Assembly (NCBI GenBank): GCA_963593905.1
Contig: CAVBBL010000001.1
Location: forward strand, 62,001 to 126,000
Reading direction: 5' to 3'
DNA: 64,000 nt
Origin: CAG-791 sp963593905
GTDB lineage: Bacteria; Bacillota; Clostridia; Lachnospirales; Lachnospiraceae
The notes beneath the pieces were generated by a model. The model saw nothing but the letters and a program-made list of their open reading frames with translations, was not told the origin of the DNA and made no database searches. The translations under genes were made by a program, and so were the position numbers. Below are positions 25,554-33,181 of this stretch, piece after piece; the stretch's first letter is position 1, and each line of letters opens with the position of its first letter.

Positions 25554-25590
25554 GTGAAGATATCGATGGTTAAGCACTATGCAGAAATGA

Positions 25591-26061
25591 TCATCTTTTC
25601 AGCAATGTTTCCTTAGCAGAGCAGAGCTTATCTGCGACGCAGACTACAGCTGCTTCCCGGCAGGTGGGCAGGACATGGAGGGTTAAGGGCCACATGTGAC
25701 TGCGGATGATATTGCGCTCTCTGTTATTTAAGGGATAGATATCTTCTGCTTTCTGCAATGCAATTCCCGGATGTCGGAAACCGTGCCAACGGCCCACCTG
25801 CTCCCGGCAGTGATGCCAGTCGTAGAGATAGAAATCGTGGAGAAAGGCGCCCCTGATCAGGCTGGTCTCATCCGCATGCAGGTGCATTCGTCGGTTCATG
25901 AGATAGGAAAGTCTGGCAACAGACATGCAATGATCATAGGTTGTGACTTTGCCATGTTGGATAAAGCTTTTCATGGAGAGGGCCTGTGGGGTGTCATTCC
26001 AGCCCTGCAGGCAGCTTAGAAATTCTTTTTTCTCATCATCATTCCAGTGTACAGAAAGCAT
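25591..26061 (-). CDS. Small HD-domain phosphohydrolase
   Basis: A 156-aa protein with the HD metal site: TYDHCMSVARLSYL, then GAFLHDFYLYDWH, then a later H in RSHMWPL and VADKLCSAKE. This pattern resembles the small HD proteins of Clostridia annotated as HD-domain phosphohydrolases. The substrate is unknown. It is transcribed against the MNT/HEPN pair and away from aguA. The 265 bp to aguA holds an ATAGGC-ACTC-GCCTAT palindrome (about 26099-26114) and no clear promoter. Confidence 0.82.
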   Translation of the reverse strand: MLSVHWNDDEKKEFLSCLQGWNDTPQALSMKSFIQHGKVTTYDHCMSVARLSYLMNRRMHLHADETSLIRGAFLHDFYLYDWHHCREQVGRWHGFRHPGIALQKAEDIYPLNNRERNIIRSHMWPLTLHVLPTCREAAVVCVADKLCSAKETLLKR

Positions 26062-26326
26062 AGGCAGTCCTCTTTGTTTTAAATGAAAGATATAAGTAGT
26101 ATAGGCACTCGCCTATGAATATAGCACCAATTTCTGGAAAGAGACATAGATTTGCTGAAATTACAGCATAAAATACAAAAGTGGGTTGCCGTCTGCGCGG
26201 TTATGATCCGGAATTCTGCGCTGTGCAGCACGGACGGTGATTAGGAGCAATGAAGTAAAGTAAACATAAAAGCATAGATAAGGACAGTCGTATAAACAAA
26301 ACAATCAGTGCAAAAGGGAGAAAATC

Positions 26327-27424
26327 ATGGCAAAAAGAATCACAGAAACTACACCGAAACAGGACGGCTACCGCATGCCCGGGGAGTTTGAGCGCCAGAA
26401 GCAAATCTATATGCTCTGGCCGGAGAGGACGGATACCTGGCGAGATGGAGCAAAGCCCGCCCAGCGGGCCTATGCAGAGGTGGCAAAGGCTATCGCTGCC
26501 TTTGAACCGGTGGTGATGGGAGTCTCCGACGCACAATATGAGAATTGCCGTGCTATGCTGCCGGAAGAGATCAAGGTAGTGGAGATCTCCAGTAACGATG
26601 CCTGGGCCAGAGACAGCGGGCCTTCTTTTCTTGTAAACGGTAAGGGCTCTCTTCGGGCCTGCGACTGGACCTTTAATGCCTGGGGCGGATTGACAGACGG
26701 GTTATTCTTCCCCTGGGATAAGGATGACCGCGTGGCAGAAAAGATTGCAGAATTGGCGGGGGCGGATTCTTACCGCACAGAGGGGTTTGTCCTGGAGGGC
26801 GGCTCCTTCCATGTAGATGGGGAAGGAACCGTGCTGACCACAGAAATGTGTCTTTTGAGCAAGGGCAGAAATCCGCATTTATCCAGGGAAGAAATAGAGG
26901 AAAAGCTGAAAGCCTATCTGGGGGCGGACAAGGTATTATGGCTGGAAGACGGCATTGATCCCGACGAGACCAATGGTCATGTAGATGACGTGGCCTGTTT
27001 TGCAAGACCCGGAGAGGTGATCTGCATTGACACAGAGGATCCGGCGCATCCCTTTTATAAAGCGGCCAAGGATGCCCAGCACCGACTTGCAGAAATGGAG
27101 GATGCAAAGGGACGAAAGTTAAAGGTCCATAAACTGTGCTGTCCGAAGAAGCCGGTATGCATCGGAGAAGATTATGCCATTGATCACAGCAGGGATGCCA
27201 AGGAAAGGCAGATAGGAGATCTTTGCATCGCTTCCTATGCTAATTTTTTGCTGGTGAATGGAGGTGTCATTGCCCCCCAATACGGCGATGAAAACGATGC
27301 ACTGGCAATGAAACAGCTGCGGGAGATCTTTCCGGAAAGGAAGGTGGTGGGGGTCTACACCAGAGAGATCGTTTATGGCGGCGGCAATATTCATTGCATT
27401 ACCCAGCAGGAGCCGGCAATATAA
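26327..27424 (+). CDS. aguA: Agmatine deiminase
   Basis: Hydrolyses agmatine to N-carbamoylputrescine and ammonia. It is 365 aa, with the nucleophilic Cys at 357 (NIHCITQQEP), matching the position in characterised enzymes, plus DAWARDSGP and GGSFHVDGEGT of the guanidino-group site. It stands alone: no carbamoylputrescine amidase or carbamoyltransferase gene lies next to it, so the next step must be elsewhere. GGGAG precedes the start, and a terminator follows at 27445. Confidence 0.95.
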   Translation: MAKRITETTPKQDGYRMPGEFERQKQIYMLWPERTDTWRDGAKPAQRAYAEVAKAIAAFEPVVMGVSDAQYENCRAMLPEEIKVVEISSNDAWARDSGPSFLVNGKGSLRACDWTFNAWGGLTDGLFFPWDKDDRVAEKIAELAGADSYRTEGFVLEGGSFHVDGEGTVLTTEMCLLSKGRNPHLSREEIEEKLKAYLGADKVLWLEDGIDPDETNGHVDDVACFARPGEVICIDTEDPAHPFYKAAKDAQHRLAEMEDAKGRKLKVHKLCCPKKPVCIGEDYAIDHSRDAKERQIGDLCIASYANFLLVNGGVIAPQYGDENDALAMKQLREIFPERKVVGVYTREIVYGGGNIHCITQQEPAI

Positions 27425-27444
27425 GATTGAAAGAAACAGATATA

Positions 27445-27486
27445 AAAAGGAGCCGGTGACAGGTTGGTATGTCACCGGCTCCTTTG
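27445..27486. terminator. Bidirectional terminator after aguA
   Basis: The stem AAAGGAGCCGGTGAC / GTCACCGGCTCCTTT has flanking A and T runs, between the convergent aguA and exonuclease genes. It shares the AAAGGAGCC stem start with the terminator at 7299. Confidence 0.92.
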
Positions 27487-27564
27487 GCTGTGCATGTCTT
27501 TTATGTATTTTTTGCATTCTGCTGCACATGCTGTAAATACGGAAGGCAAACAGTAACTTCTATG

Positions 27565-27608
27565 CTATGTGAAAATCAAACAGCAGCTATGTAAAAATCA
27601 AACAGCAG
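27565..27608. repeat. 22-bp tandem duplication
   Basis: CTATGTGAAAATCAAACAGC plus AG is followed by a copy differing by one base (27587-27608), in the intergenic gap. Confidence 0.7.
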
Positions 27609-27632
27609 CCGCTGTGCTACGCGGAATAAAGG

Positions 27633-28751
27633 TCAGGACTTAAGCAAAGCACTGCATATATGCCGGAAAACATAGGTGGCATACCGGGAGAGGAAAGCGC
27701 GGTCTTTTTTGACGGCATCGGTCATCTCAAAGAACAGTGTCGAATCCTCATAGCTGCGTTTAAAGAAGGGTTCGCAGAATAAATCCCATTGCGGCAGGTA
27801 AGAAGAAGTCTTACGGGTATAGCAGGTGGAAGGCGCAGCCTGTTCCCTGTGGGACTTTTCTGCAAAGGAGGCAATGGATTTATGAATGGCCATATCCTCC
27901 TGAGGAAAGTAATAATAGTCTTTATAGTTGGCGTAGAAATATTTTAATTCTTCTGTATAGAGCGGAATCTTTAAAACACCCTTATTTCCTTCTGCCTTCA
28001 TGTAACAATGATCAGCGGTGCCTGCAATAGGCTTTGGCAAGGATACCGGCAGCGCAAAGAAGAGCACGACTTCCTCTCTGGCAGTGCTGCTGTAATCGTC
28101 ATAGTAATTTGCCTGGGCTTTATTGACGGTCAGTTCCTCCTCGGAGAGATCATGATAGGAGATCAGTCCCGTCAGGGGAAGAAGTCCCCGGATATCTGCC
28201 TCGTTATGGTCTAACAAATTATGCAGGATATCATCAGAGGGCTCCTTGGTGTAACCTTCATAGGCGGCGATCAGTTCGCCTCCGCTTTGCGCTTCCCTTC
28301 GACCGGTTTCAAAGAAATTCTCCAATGTCTGCTGTTTGCAGTTGGGTAAGCCGAAGAGACGGCGCATGCCTTTGGCAATGAGATAAAGGTCCAGAGAGTC
28401 CATGCCGGTAAGGATATTCTTAAGTCCGTAAAGCTGAATCCTCTTTTTCAGAAAAGGTATATCGAACCGATCTCCATTGTAATGAATCAGATGACGGAAA
28501 GCGCCGGCAAAGGCAAGGAAGGCACTTAGAATCTCTCCCTCTTCGTCGGGGGTTTTAGCAAACCATTGACGAAGTTTATAGGCTTTCGCTTCCGGGTCAT
28601 AATAGATACAGCCAATGAGATAGATGGTGTCTATTTCGGCATGAAGACCGGTGGTTTCTATATCCAGAAATAAATATTCTGATAAAGGCGCAATTTTTTG
28701 TAATTCGTAGGCAGGTGCAGAATCATGCAGTGATTTATCAATGATGCGCAT
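27633..28751 (-). CDS. RNase-H-like 3'-5' exonuclease domain protein
   Basis: A 372-aa protein with the DEDD exonuclease signature: FLDIETTGL (DxE), HYNGDRFDIPFLKKR, and NEADIRGLLPL, as in YprB-type ribonuclease-H-like proteins. The C-terminal half (about 220-372) has no recognised domain. ATG at 28751 is used because a strong GGGGG site precedes it. A longer reading from 28811 would add a stretch without similarity. It is divergent from rnfC across 142 bp. Confidence 0.8.
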   Translation of the reverse strand: MRIIDKSLHDSAPAYELQKIAPLSEYLFLDIETTGLHAEIDTIYLIGCIYYDPEAKAYKLRQWFAKTPDEEGEILSAFLAFAGAFRHLIHYNGDRFDIPFLKKRIQLYGLKNILTGMDSLDLYLIAKGMRRLFGLPNCKQQTLENFFETGRREAQSGGELIAAYEGYTKEPSDDILHNLLDHNEADIRGLLPLTGLISYHDLSEEELTVNKAQANYYDDYSSTAREEVVLFFALPVSLPKPIAGTADHCYMKAEGNKGVLKIPLYTEELKYFYANYKDYYYFPQEDMAIHKSIASFAEKSHREQAAPSTCYTRKTSSYLPQWDLFCEPFFKRSYEDSTLFFEMTDAVKKDRAFLSRYATYVFRHICSALLKS

Positions 28752-28825
28752 AGGCAATCCCCCTTGTTTCACTTTATTCCCTATTATATAATGGAAAAAG
28801 TGTGGTGACAACGGAATCTGTCACA

Positions 28826-28893
28826 TTGGAGAAATCGCATGGGCGGATTTCTCCTCGTGTTGCTGCAGTAAATGGCGGCATTGTGAGGTGAAA
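28826..28893 (+). promoter_or_regulatory. Two-hairpin leader element before rnfC
   Basis: GGAGAAATC-GCATGGGC-GGATTTCTCC, then CTCGTG, an imperfect CTGCAGTAAATGGCGGCA second stem, then TTGTGAGGTGAAA and the start. It has the same order of parts, and the same orientation to the gene, as at 6450-6509, 30250, 38459 and 40437. Confidence 0.75.
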
Positions 28894-30237
28894 ATGGCTA
28901 AATATACATTTGCCGGGGGCGTTCAGCCCTATACCGGCAAAGAAATGACAAAGGGACTGGAAATACGAACCATACTGCCGGGAGAGGTGCTCGCCTACCC
29001 GCTGCAGCAGCATATAGGAAATCCTTCCGCGCCGATTGTAAGGATAGGGGAGAGGGTACTGACAGGACAGTGCATTGCCGTGGCAGAGGGAGAGGTCAGT
29101 GCCAGACTGCATGCTTCTGTTTCCGGTTATGTTGCAGCGATTGCACCCAGACAGTTGGCAGACGGTACCGTATCAGACTGCATATTGATCGAAAACGATC
29201 ATCGCTATGAGGAGATTGAATATCCGGCGCCCCGTCGGCTGGAAGGACTTCGCAAAGAGACGATTCTTTCTGCCATCAGAGATGCCGGAATCGTGGGCAT
29301 GGGCGGTGCAGGCCTGCCTACCCATATAAAGCTTCAGGTTCCCCAGGGCTGCCGTATCGATTATATCATCGTCAACGGCGCCGAATCGGAGCCTTATGAG
29401 ACAGCCAATTACCGCAGAATGCTGGAAAATCCGGCTAAGATTGTCAATGCGCTGCGGATTCTGCACATCCTTTTTCCCAGAGCCAGAGGCGTGATCGCCA
29501 TCAATGAAGAGTACGAAGCGTGCTATAACATGCTGCGGCGCTATACTAAAGAAGAGCCATGGATTCTGGTAAAGCATGCCAGGGGCAAATATCCTCAGGG
29601 ATCCGAGCGGCAGATAATCTATGCGGTGACAGGCAGAACCTTAAATGCCAAGATGCTGCCGGCGGAGATCGGGACACTGGTATTGAATGTGGACACGATG
29701 GCAGCGATCAATCAGGCTGTTATGATCCATGAACCGTTGCTTACCAGGATTATCACTGTAAGCGGCGATGCAGTGGCAAATCCCAGGAATTTCCGGGTGC
29801 GGATCGGTACTTCCTATGAAACCTTATTGCAGCAGGCAGGCGGTCTTCGATGCAGGGCTGCTCTGCAGGTCATAGGAGGGTTGATGCAGGGACAGCAGGC
29901 AGAGAATCTTGACGTGCCGGTGACCAAGTGCACCTCCAGTCTTATCTGCCTTAGTCGGGACAGAGCAGGAGAGATGAAGGAAAGCGCCTGCATACGGTGC
30001 GGCCGCTGTGTCAGTGCCTGTCCTAACCGATTGGTGCCGGTGGAGATTTATAAGACAGTGGAAAAAGAACAGAAAAAAGAATTCATTGCCAGGGGCGGCT
30101 TAGAGTGCAATGACTGTGGATGCTGCGCCTATGTATGTCCCGCCAACAGGCCGCTTTCAGCTAAGATCGGCAGTATGCGCAGAGAAATCCTCCGGGATGC
30201 AGATTTGGCAGGAGACTACGCAAAGAGATATAGCTAA
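28894..30237 (+). CDS. rnfC: Electron transport complex protein RnfC
   Basis: NADH-interacting subunit of the Rnf ferredoxin:NAD+ oxidoreductase. It is 447 aa. GMGGAGLPTHIKL and VNGAESEPYE form the NADH/FMN-like region; two [4Fe-4S] sites follow, CIRCGRCVSACPNRL and CNDCGCCAYVCPANRPL (about residues 365-425). ATG 28894 follows GAGG; a GTG two codons earlier overlaps that site and is unlikely. Normally rnfC begins rnfCDGEAB; here only rnfD follows. Confidence 0.92.
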   Translation: MAKYTFAGGVQPYTGKEMTKGLEIRTILPGEVLAYPLQQHIGNPSAPIVRIGERVLTGQCIAVAEGEVSARLHASVSGYVAAIAPRQLADGTVSDCILIENDHRYEEIEYPAPRRLEGLRKETILSAIRDAGIVGMGGAGLPTHIKLQVPQGCRIDYIIVNGAESEPYETANYRRMLENPAKIVNALRILHILFPRARGVIAINEEYEACYNMLRRYTKEEPWILVKHARGKYPQGSERQIIYAVTGRTLNAKMLPAEIGTLVLNVDTMAAINQAVMIHEPLLTRIITVSGDAVANPRNFRVRIGTSYETLLQQAGGLRCRAALQVIGGLMQGQQAENLDVPVTKCTSSLICLSRDRAGEMKESACIRCGRCVSACPNRLVPVEIYKTVEKEQKKEFIARGGLECNDCGCCAYVCPANRPLSAKIGSMRREILRDADLAGDYAKRYS

Positions 30238-30249
30238 CGCATGATCACA

Positions 30250-30319
30250 TCGGAGAGTTCATCTGCGCGAAATTCTCCTGGTGATGCCGTAATTACTGCG
30301 GTATAAAAGGACTTTGGAA
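30250..30319 (+). promoter_or_regulatory. Two-hairpin leader element before rnfD
   Basis: GATCACATCGGAGAGTTC then GCGAAATTCTCCTGGTG, followed by a weak second stem (GCCGTAATTACTGCGG) and AAAAGGA ahead of the start. It lies within the rnfC-rnfD gap, so it is an internal operon leader. Confidence 0.7.
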
Positions 30320-31273
30320 ATGAACGAAGAAAAGGACTTAAGTATTCACATACGCTCGACACTGACCACCGGAAATATTATGTTTCTGGTGATCTTATCC
30401 CTTTTGCCGGCTTTAGGTGCCGGTTTGTTTTATTATGGGCTCAGGCCTCTTTTGCTGATTGGGCTGGGGGTCCTGACGGCAGTGGGGACGGAGCTGATAT
30501 TTGAGTTACTGGCAGGAAAACCCATTACGATCTTTGACTATTCGGCAGCTGTTACCGGCTTTCTGATAGGCCTTATCCTGCCGCCGGCTGTGCCCTGGTA
30601 CTTTCCGGTTATTGCTGCTTTGGTGGCGATAGGGCCGGTAAAGATGGCCTTTGGAGGTATCGGCAGGAATCTGCTTAACCCTGCAATGACGGGAAAGCTC
30701 ATATTGCTCCTTCTTTTTCGGGAGCAGATGGAAGATTATTCCAGAGGCTCTTATAATGCGCTGACACCTTTGACACAGCTGGCAGGGGGCAATACTATTG
30801 ACTTAAAGTCTATGGTATTCGGAGACTGTGCCGGTTGTTTCGGTACCGGGTCTGTGATTGCCATTCTGACGGGACTTTGCTTTTTGCTGCTTACCGGTGT
30901 CATTGATCTTCGGATTCCGATTTCCGGCCTTCTGGCTTTTGTGGCCGTGATGGGAGTCTGGGGCGGCAGCGGCTTCGATCCTGCGTATCTGGCAGCGGAG
31001 ATCATGGGCGGGTGCTTTCTTTTTACAGCGGTTTACATGGCGACGGATTACAGCACCAGTCCGGTGACCATCCACGGGCGGGTCCTTTATGGAGTTTTAT
31101 TCGGTATACTGACGGCTGTTTTTCGTATCGGCGGCATAACAGAAAATGCCTGTGTCTTTGCATTGCTGATCTGCAATCTGACCACGCCGCTTTTGGATCA
31201 CTTTACTATGCCGAGACCTTTTGGTATCAAAAAGGAGAGATCTGTCATCCTTTTGGTGCCGAAGGATAAATAA
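30320..31273 (+). CDS. rnfD: Electron transport complex membrane protein RnfD
   Basis: A 317-aa protein with about nine membrane segments, homologous to RnfD/NqrB. Typical parts are FDYSAAVTGFLIGLILPP, FGGIGRNLLNPAM and YMATDYSTSPVT. The covalent flavin site, usually SGATPL-like, reads YNALTPLTQ: the Thr is present but the Ser-Gly-Ala is replaced, so flavin attachment is uncertain. ATG 30320 sits 9 bp after AAAGGA. No rnfG, rnfE, rnfA or rnfB follows; an AbgT gene comes next. Confidence 0.9.
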   Translation: MNEEKDLSIHIRSTLTTGNIMFLVILSLLPALGAGLFYYGLRPLLLIGLGVLTAVGTELIFELLAGKPITIFDYSAAVTGFLIGLILPPAVPWYFPVIAALVAIGPVKMAFGGIGRNLLNPAMTGKLILLLLFREQMEDYSRGSYNALTPLTQLAGGNTIDLKSMVFGDCAGCFGTGSVIAILTGLCFLLLTGVIDLRIPISGLLAFVAVMGVWGGSGFDPAYLAAEIMGGCFLFTAVYMATDYSTSPVTIHGRVLYGVLFGILTAVFRIGGITENACVFALLICNLTTPLLDHFTMPRPFGIKKERSVILLVPKDK

Positions 31274-31337
31274 ATCGGGACACAACATCAATGAAGAGAA
31301 AGAATATGGATGATTATTCACAGAGCTGCCAGCACCG

Positions 31338-31425
31338 CAGGCGTCTTGAGCAGCTCTGCTTCCGGATTTGTTTTCCAAAAGCAAATCTGGGGACGATTCT
31401 TCTCAAGCAGACGCCTGTAGAATGT
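31338..31425 (+). promoter_or_regulatory. Nested inverted-repeat leader before abgT
   Basis: The outer arms CAGGCGTCTTGAG and CTCAAGCAGACGCCTG pair with a 3-nt bulge, enclosing CCGGATTTG / CAAATCTGG (one G-U). There is no T run, so it is not a plain terminator. GGGGGAG and the abgT start follow at once. Confidence 0.65.
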
Positions 31426-31434
31426 GGGGGAGTA

Positions 31435-32943
31435 ATGAAAGCACAAACCAAAAAACGAGGCGGCGTTCTCGACTTTATCGAGAGAGTTGGAAACAAATTG
31501 CCGCATCCGTACATCCTGTTTTTATGGCTTTGTCTGATTCTGGCTGTGGTCAGTCTGATTTTGTCCATGGCAGGGGTGAGCGTGGTTAATCCAAGCACAG
31601 AGGAAACAGTAGCCGTAAAAAATCTGCTCAGCAGTGAGGGTATAATCTGGCTATTAACGAATCTTCTTTCCAACTTCCAGAACTTCACACCTCTGGGACT
31701 GGTTCTGGCTATGCAGATGGCTATCGGTTTTTCCGAGGGAGTAGGCCTGTTAAACAGTGTTATGCGTAAAGCCATTCTGGGTGTGCCTATGTGGGCCTTG
31801 ACAGCTACCGTGCTGTTCTTAGGTATCAATGGAAGTATTGCATCGGAGGCGGCCATCGTCGTTGTGCCGAGTCTGGCGGCAGCTTCCTTTGCTTCTGTGG
31901 GAATGCATCCCATCGCCGGTCTTCTGGCAGGTTATGCGGCTACCAATGCGGGCTTCACCGCCGCACTGATTCCTACAGGTACCGATGTACTCTTAAGCGG
32001 TGTGACAGATGAGGTGGCCAAGCTGATGGATCCCACCTATCAGGTCAACGCTACCTGCAACTGGTATTTCATGATTGTGTCTACCTTTTTGCTGACGCTG
32101 GTGGGTGTCTGGACCAACAAGGTGTTCATTGTGCCTCGTCTGGGCGAATACAAGGGGGCAAAGGCTGTTACAGAGGAAAAGATAAGCGCCGATGAGAGCA
32201 AAGGACTGAAAGCAGCAGGAATCTTCACATTGGCATACATTCTGTTATTTGCCGTTCTGACCATTCCCTCCAACGGCATGATGAGAGGCGAAGACGGCTC
32301 TGTGTTAAACGGTACGCTGATCACCGGCTTGGTGCCTATCCTGATTATTTACTTTATTCTGGTGGGTGTAGCCTACGGCATAGCAGCCGGAACATTAAAG
32401 AGCTCCAGCGATGTTCCGAAATACATGGCGGACAGCCTGAACGGTTTGACCGGTTACATCGTATTGGCCTTTGTCATTGCACAGTTTATCAATATGTTCT
32501 CCTATACGAATCTGGGCATGGTCATTGCGGTCAAGAGTTCTGACCTGCTGGAGAGGGTAGGCTTTACCGGTCTTCCGATGATCATCTTCTTTATTTTACT
32601 TTGCTGTATTGTTAATCTGTTCATGACTTCCGGCAGCGCGAAGTGGTATATTTTTGCGCCGATTCTGGTGCCTATGCTCATGAATCTGGGCTATACACCG
32701 GCTTTCGCACAGGTGATCTATCGAATCGGCGATACCTGCACCAATGCCATTACACCGATTTATCCTTACATTCCCATTGCGCTGGGCATGGCGAAGAAGT
32801 ATGACAAGGATTTCGGTATGGGATCATTGATTGCATTGATGCTTCCTTATGCCTTTACCTTCCTGATTGCCTTTATCATTCAGATGATCATCTGGGTGGT
32901 ATTCAATCTGCCTCTTGGTCCCGGCGTCAGTGTGTTTATGTAA
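31435..32943 (+). CDS. AbgT-family transporter
   Basis: A 502-aa protein with about 12 or 13 membrane segments. AbgT members carry p-aminobenzoyl-glutamate or, in other cases, export sulfonamides. The conserved FLGINGSIASEAAIVVVPSLAA and LIPTGTDVLL segments and the C-terminal MTSGSAKWYIFAPILVPML identify the family. ATG 31435 follows GGGGGAG and gives a basic start KAQTKKRGG; a longer frame from 31291 runs through the leader hairpin. The peptidase and amidohydrolase genes downstream suggest it imports a dipeptide-like or aminoacyl compound (inference). Confidence 0.88.
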   Translation: MKAQTKKRGGVLDFIERVGNKLPHPYILFLWLCLILAVVSLILSMAGVSVVNPSTEETVAVKNLLSSEGIIWLLTNLLSNFQNFTPLGLVLAMQMAIGFSEGVGLLNSVMRKAILGVPMWALTATVLFLGINGSIASEAAIVVVPSLAAASFASVGMHPIAGLLAGYAATNAGFTAALIPTGTDVLLSGVTDEVAKLMDPTYQVNATCNWYFMIVSTFLLTLVGVWTNKVFIVPRLGEYKGAKAVTEEKISADESKGLKAAGIFTLAYILLFAVLTIPSNGMMRGEDGSVLNGTLITGLVPILIIYFILVGVAYGIAAGTLKSSSDVPKYMADSLNGLTGYIVLAFVIAQFINMFSYTNLGMVIAVKSSDLLERVGFTGLPMIIFFILLCCIVNLFMTSGSAKWYIFAPILVPMLMNLGYTPAFAQVIYRIGDTCTNAITPIYPYIPIALGMAKKYDKDFGMGSLIALMLPYAFTFLIAFIIQMIIWVVFNLPLGPGVSVFM

Positions 32944-33036
32944 AGACGTTGTAAGGACAGATAGAAATGTTTTCTCTGCAGATGAGAAAATGAGACAGAT
33001 CATAACAGGGAATGGAATGAACTGAATTAGTTCCAA

Positions 33037-33083
33037 TATGCGGCCTAAGCTGCCCGGAGGCAGCAAAGGCCGCATAAATTTTA
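33037..33083 (+). terminator. Terminator after abgT
   Basis: ATGCGGCCT / AGGCCGCAT stem with inner CTGCC/GGCAG pairing, followed by AAATTTTAAA; the T run is short. Confidence 0.7.
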
Positions 33084-33094
33084 AATGTGCGCTG

Positions 33095-33178
33095 ATTGCA
33101 AATCAAATAGCGAGTTGATTATGCAAATCTCTATTTGATTTGCAATTTTCCGGCGCATGCACCTGCGGAATGAGGATC
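33095..33178 (+). promoter_or_regulatory. Leader with a 16-bp inverted repeat before the S9 peptidase
   Basis: ATTGCAAATCAAATAG (33095-33110) and its perfect reverse complement (33131-33146) enclose 20 nt. A second CCGGCGCA/TGCGG pairing and AATGAGG follow before the start at 33182. The plan (big hairpin, CTGCGG-ending stem, GAGG) parallels the two-hairpin elements, though the first hairpin has a different sequence. Confidence 0.65.
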
Positions 33179-33181
33179 AAT

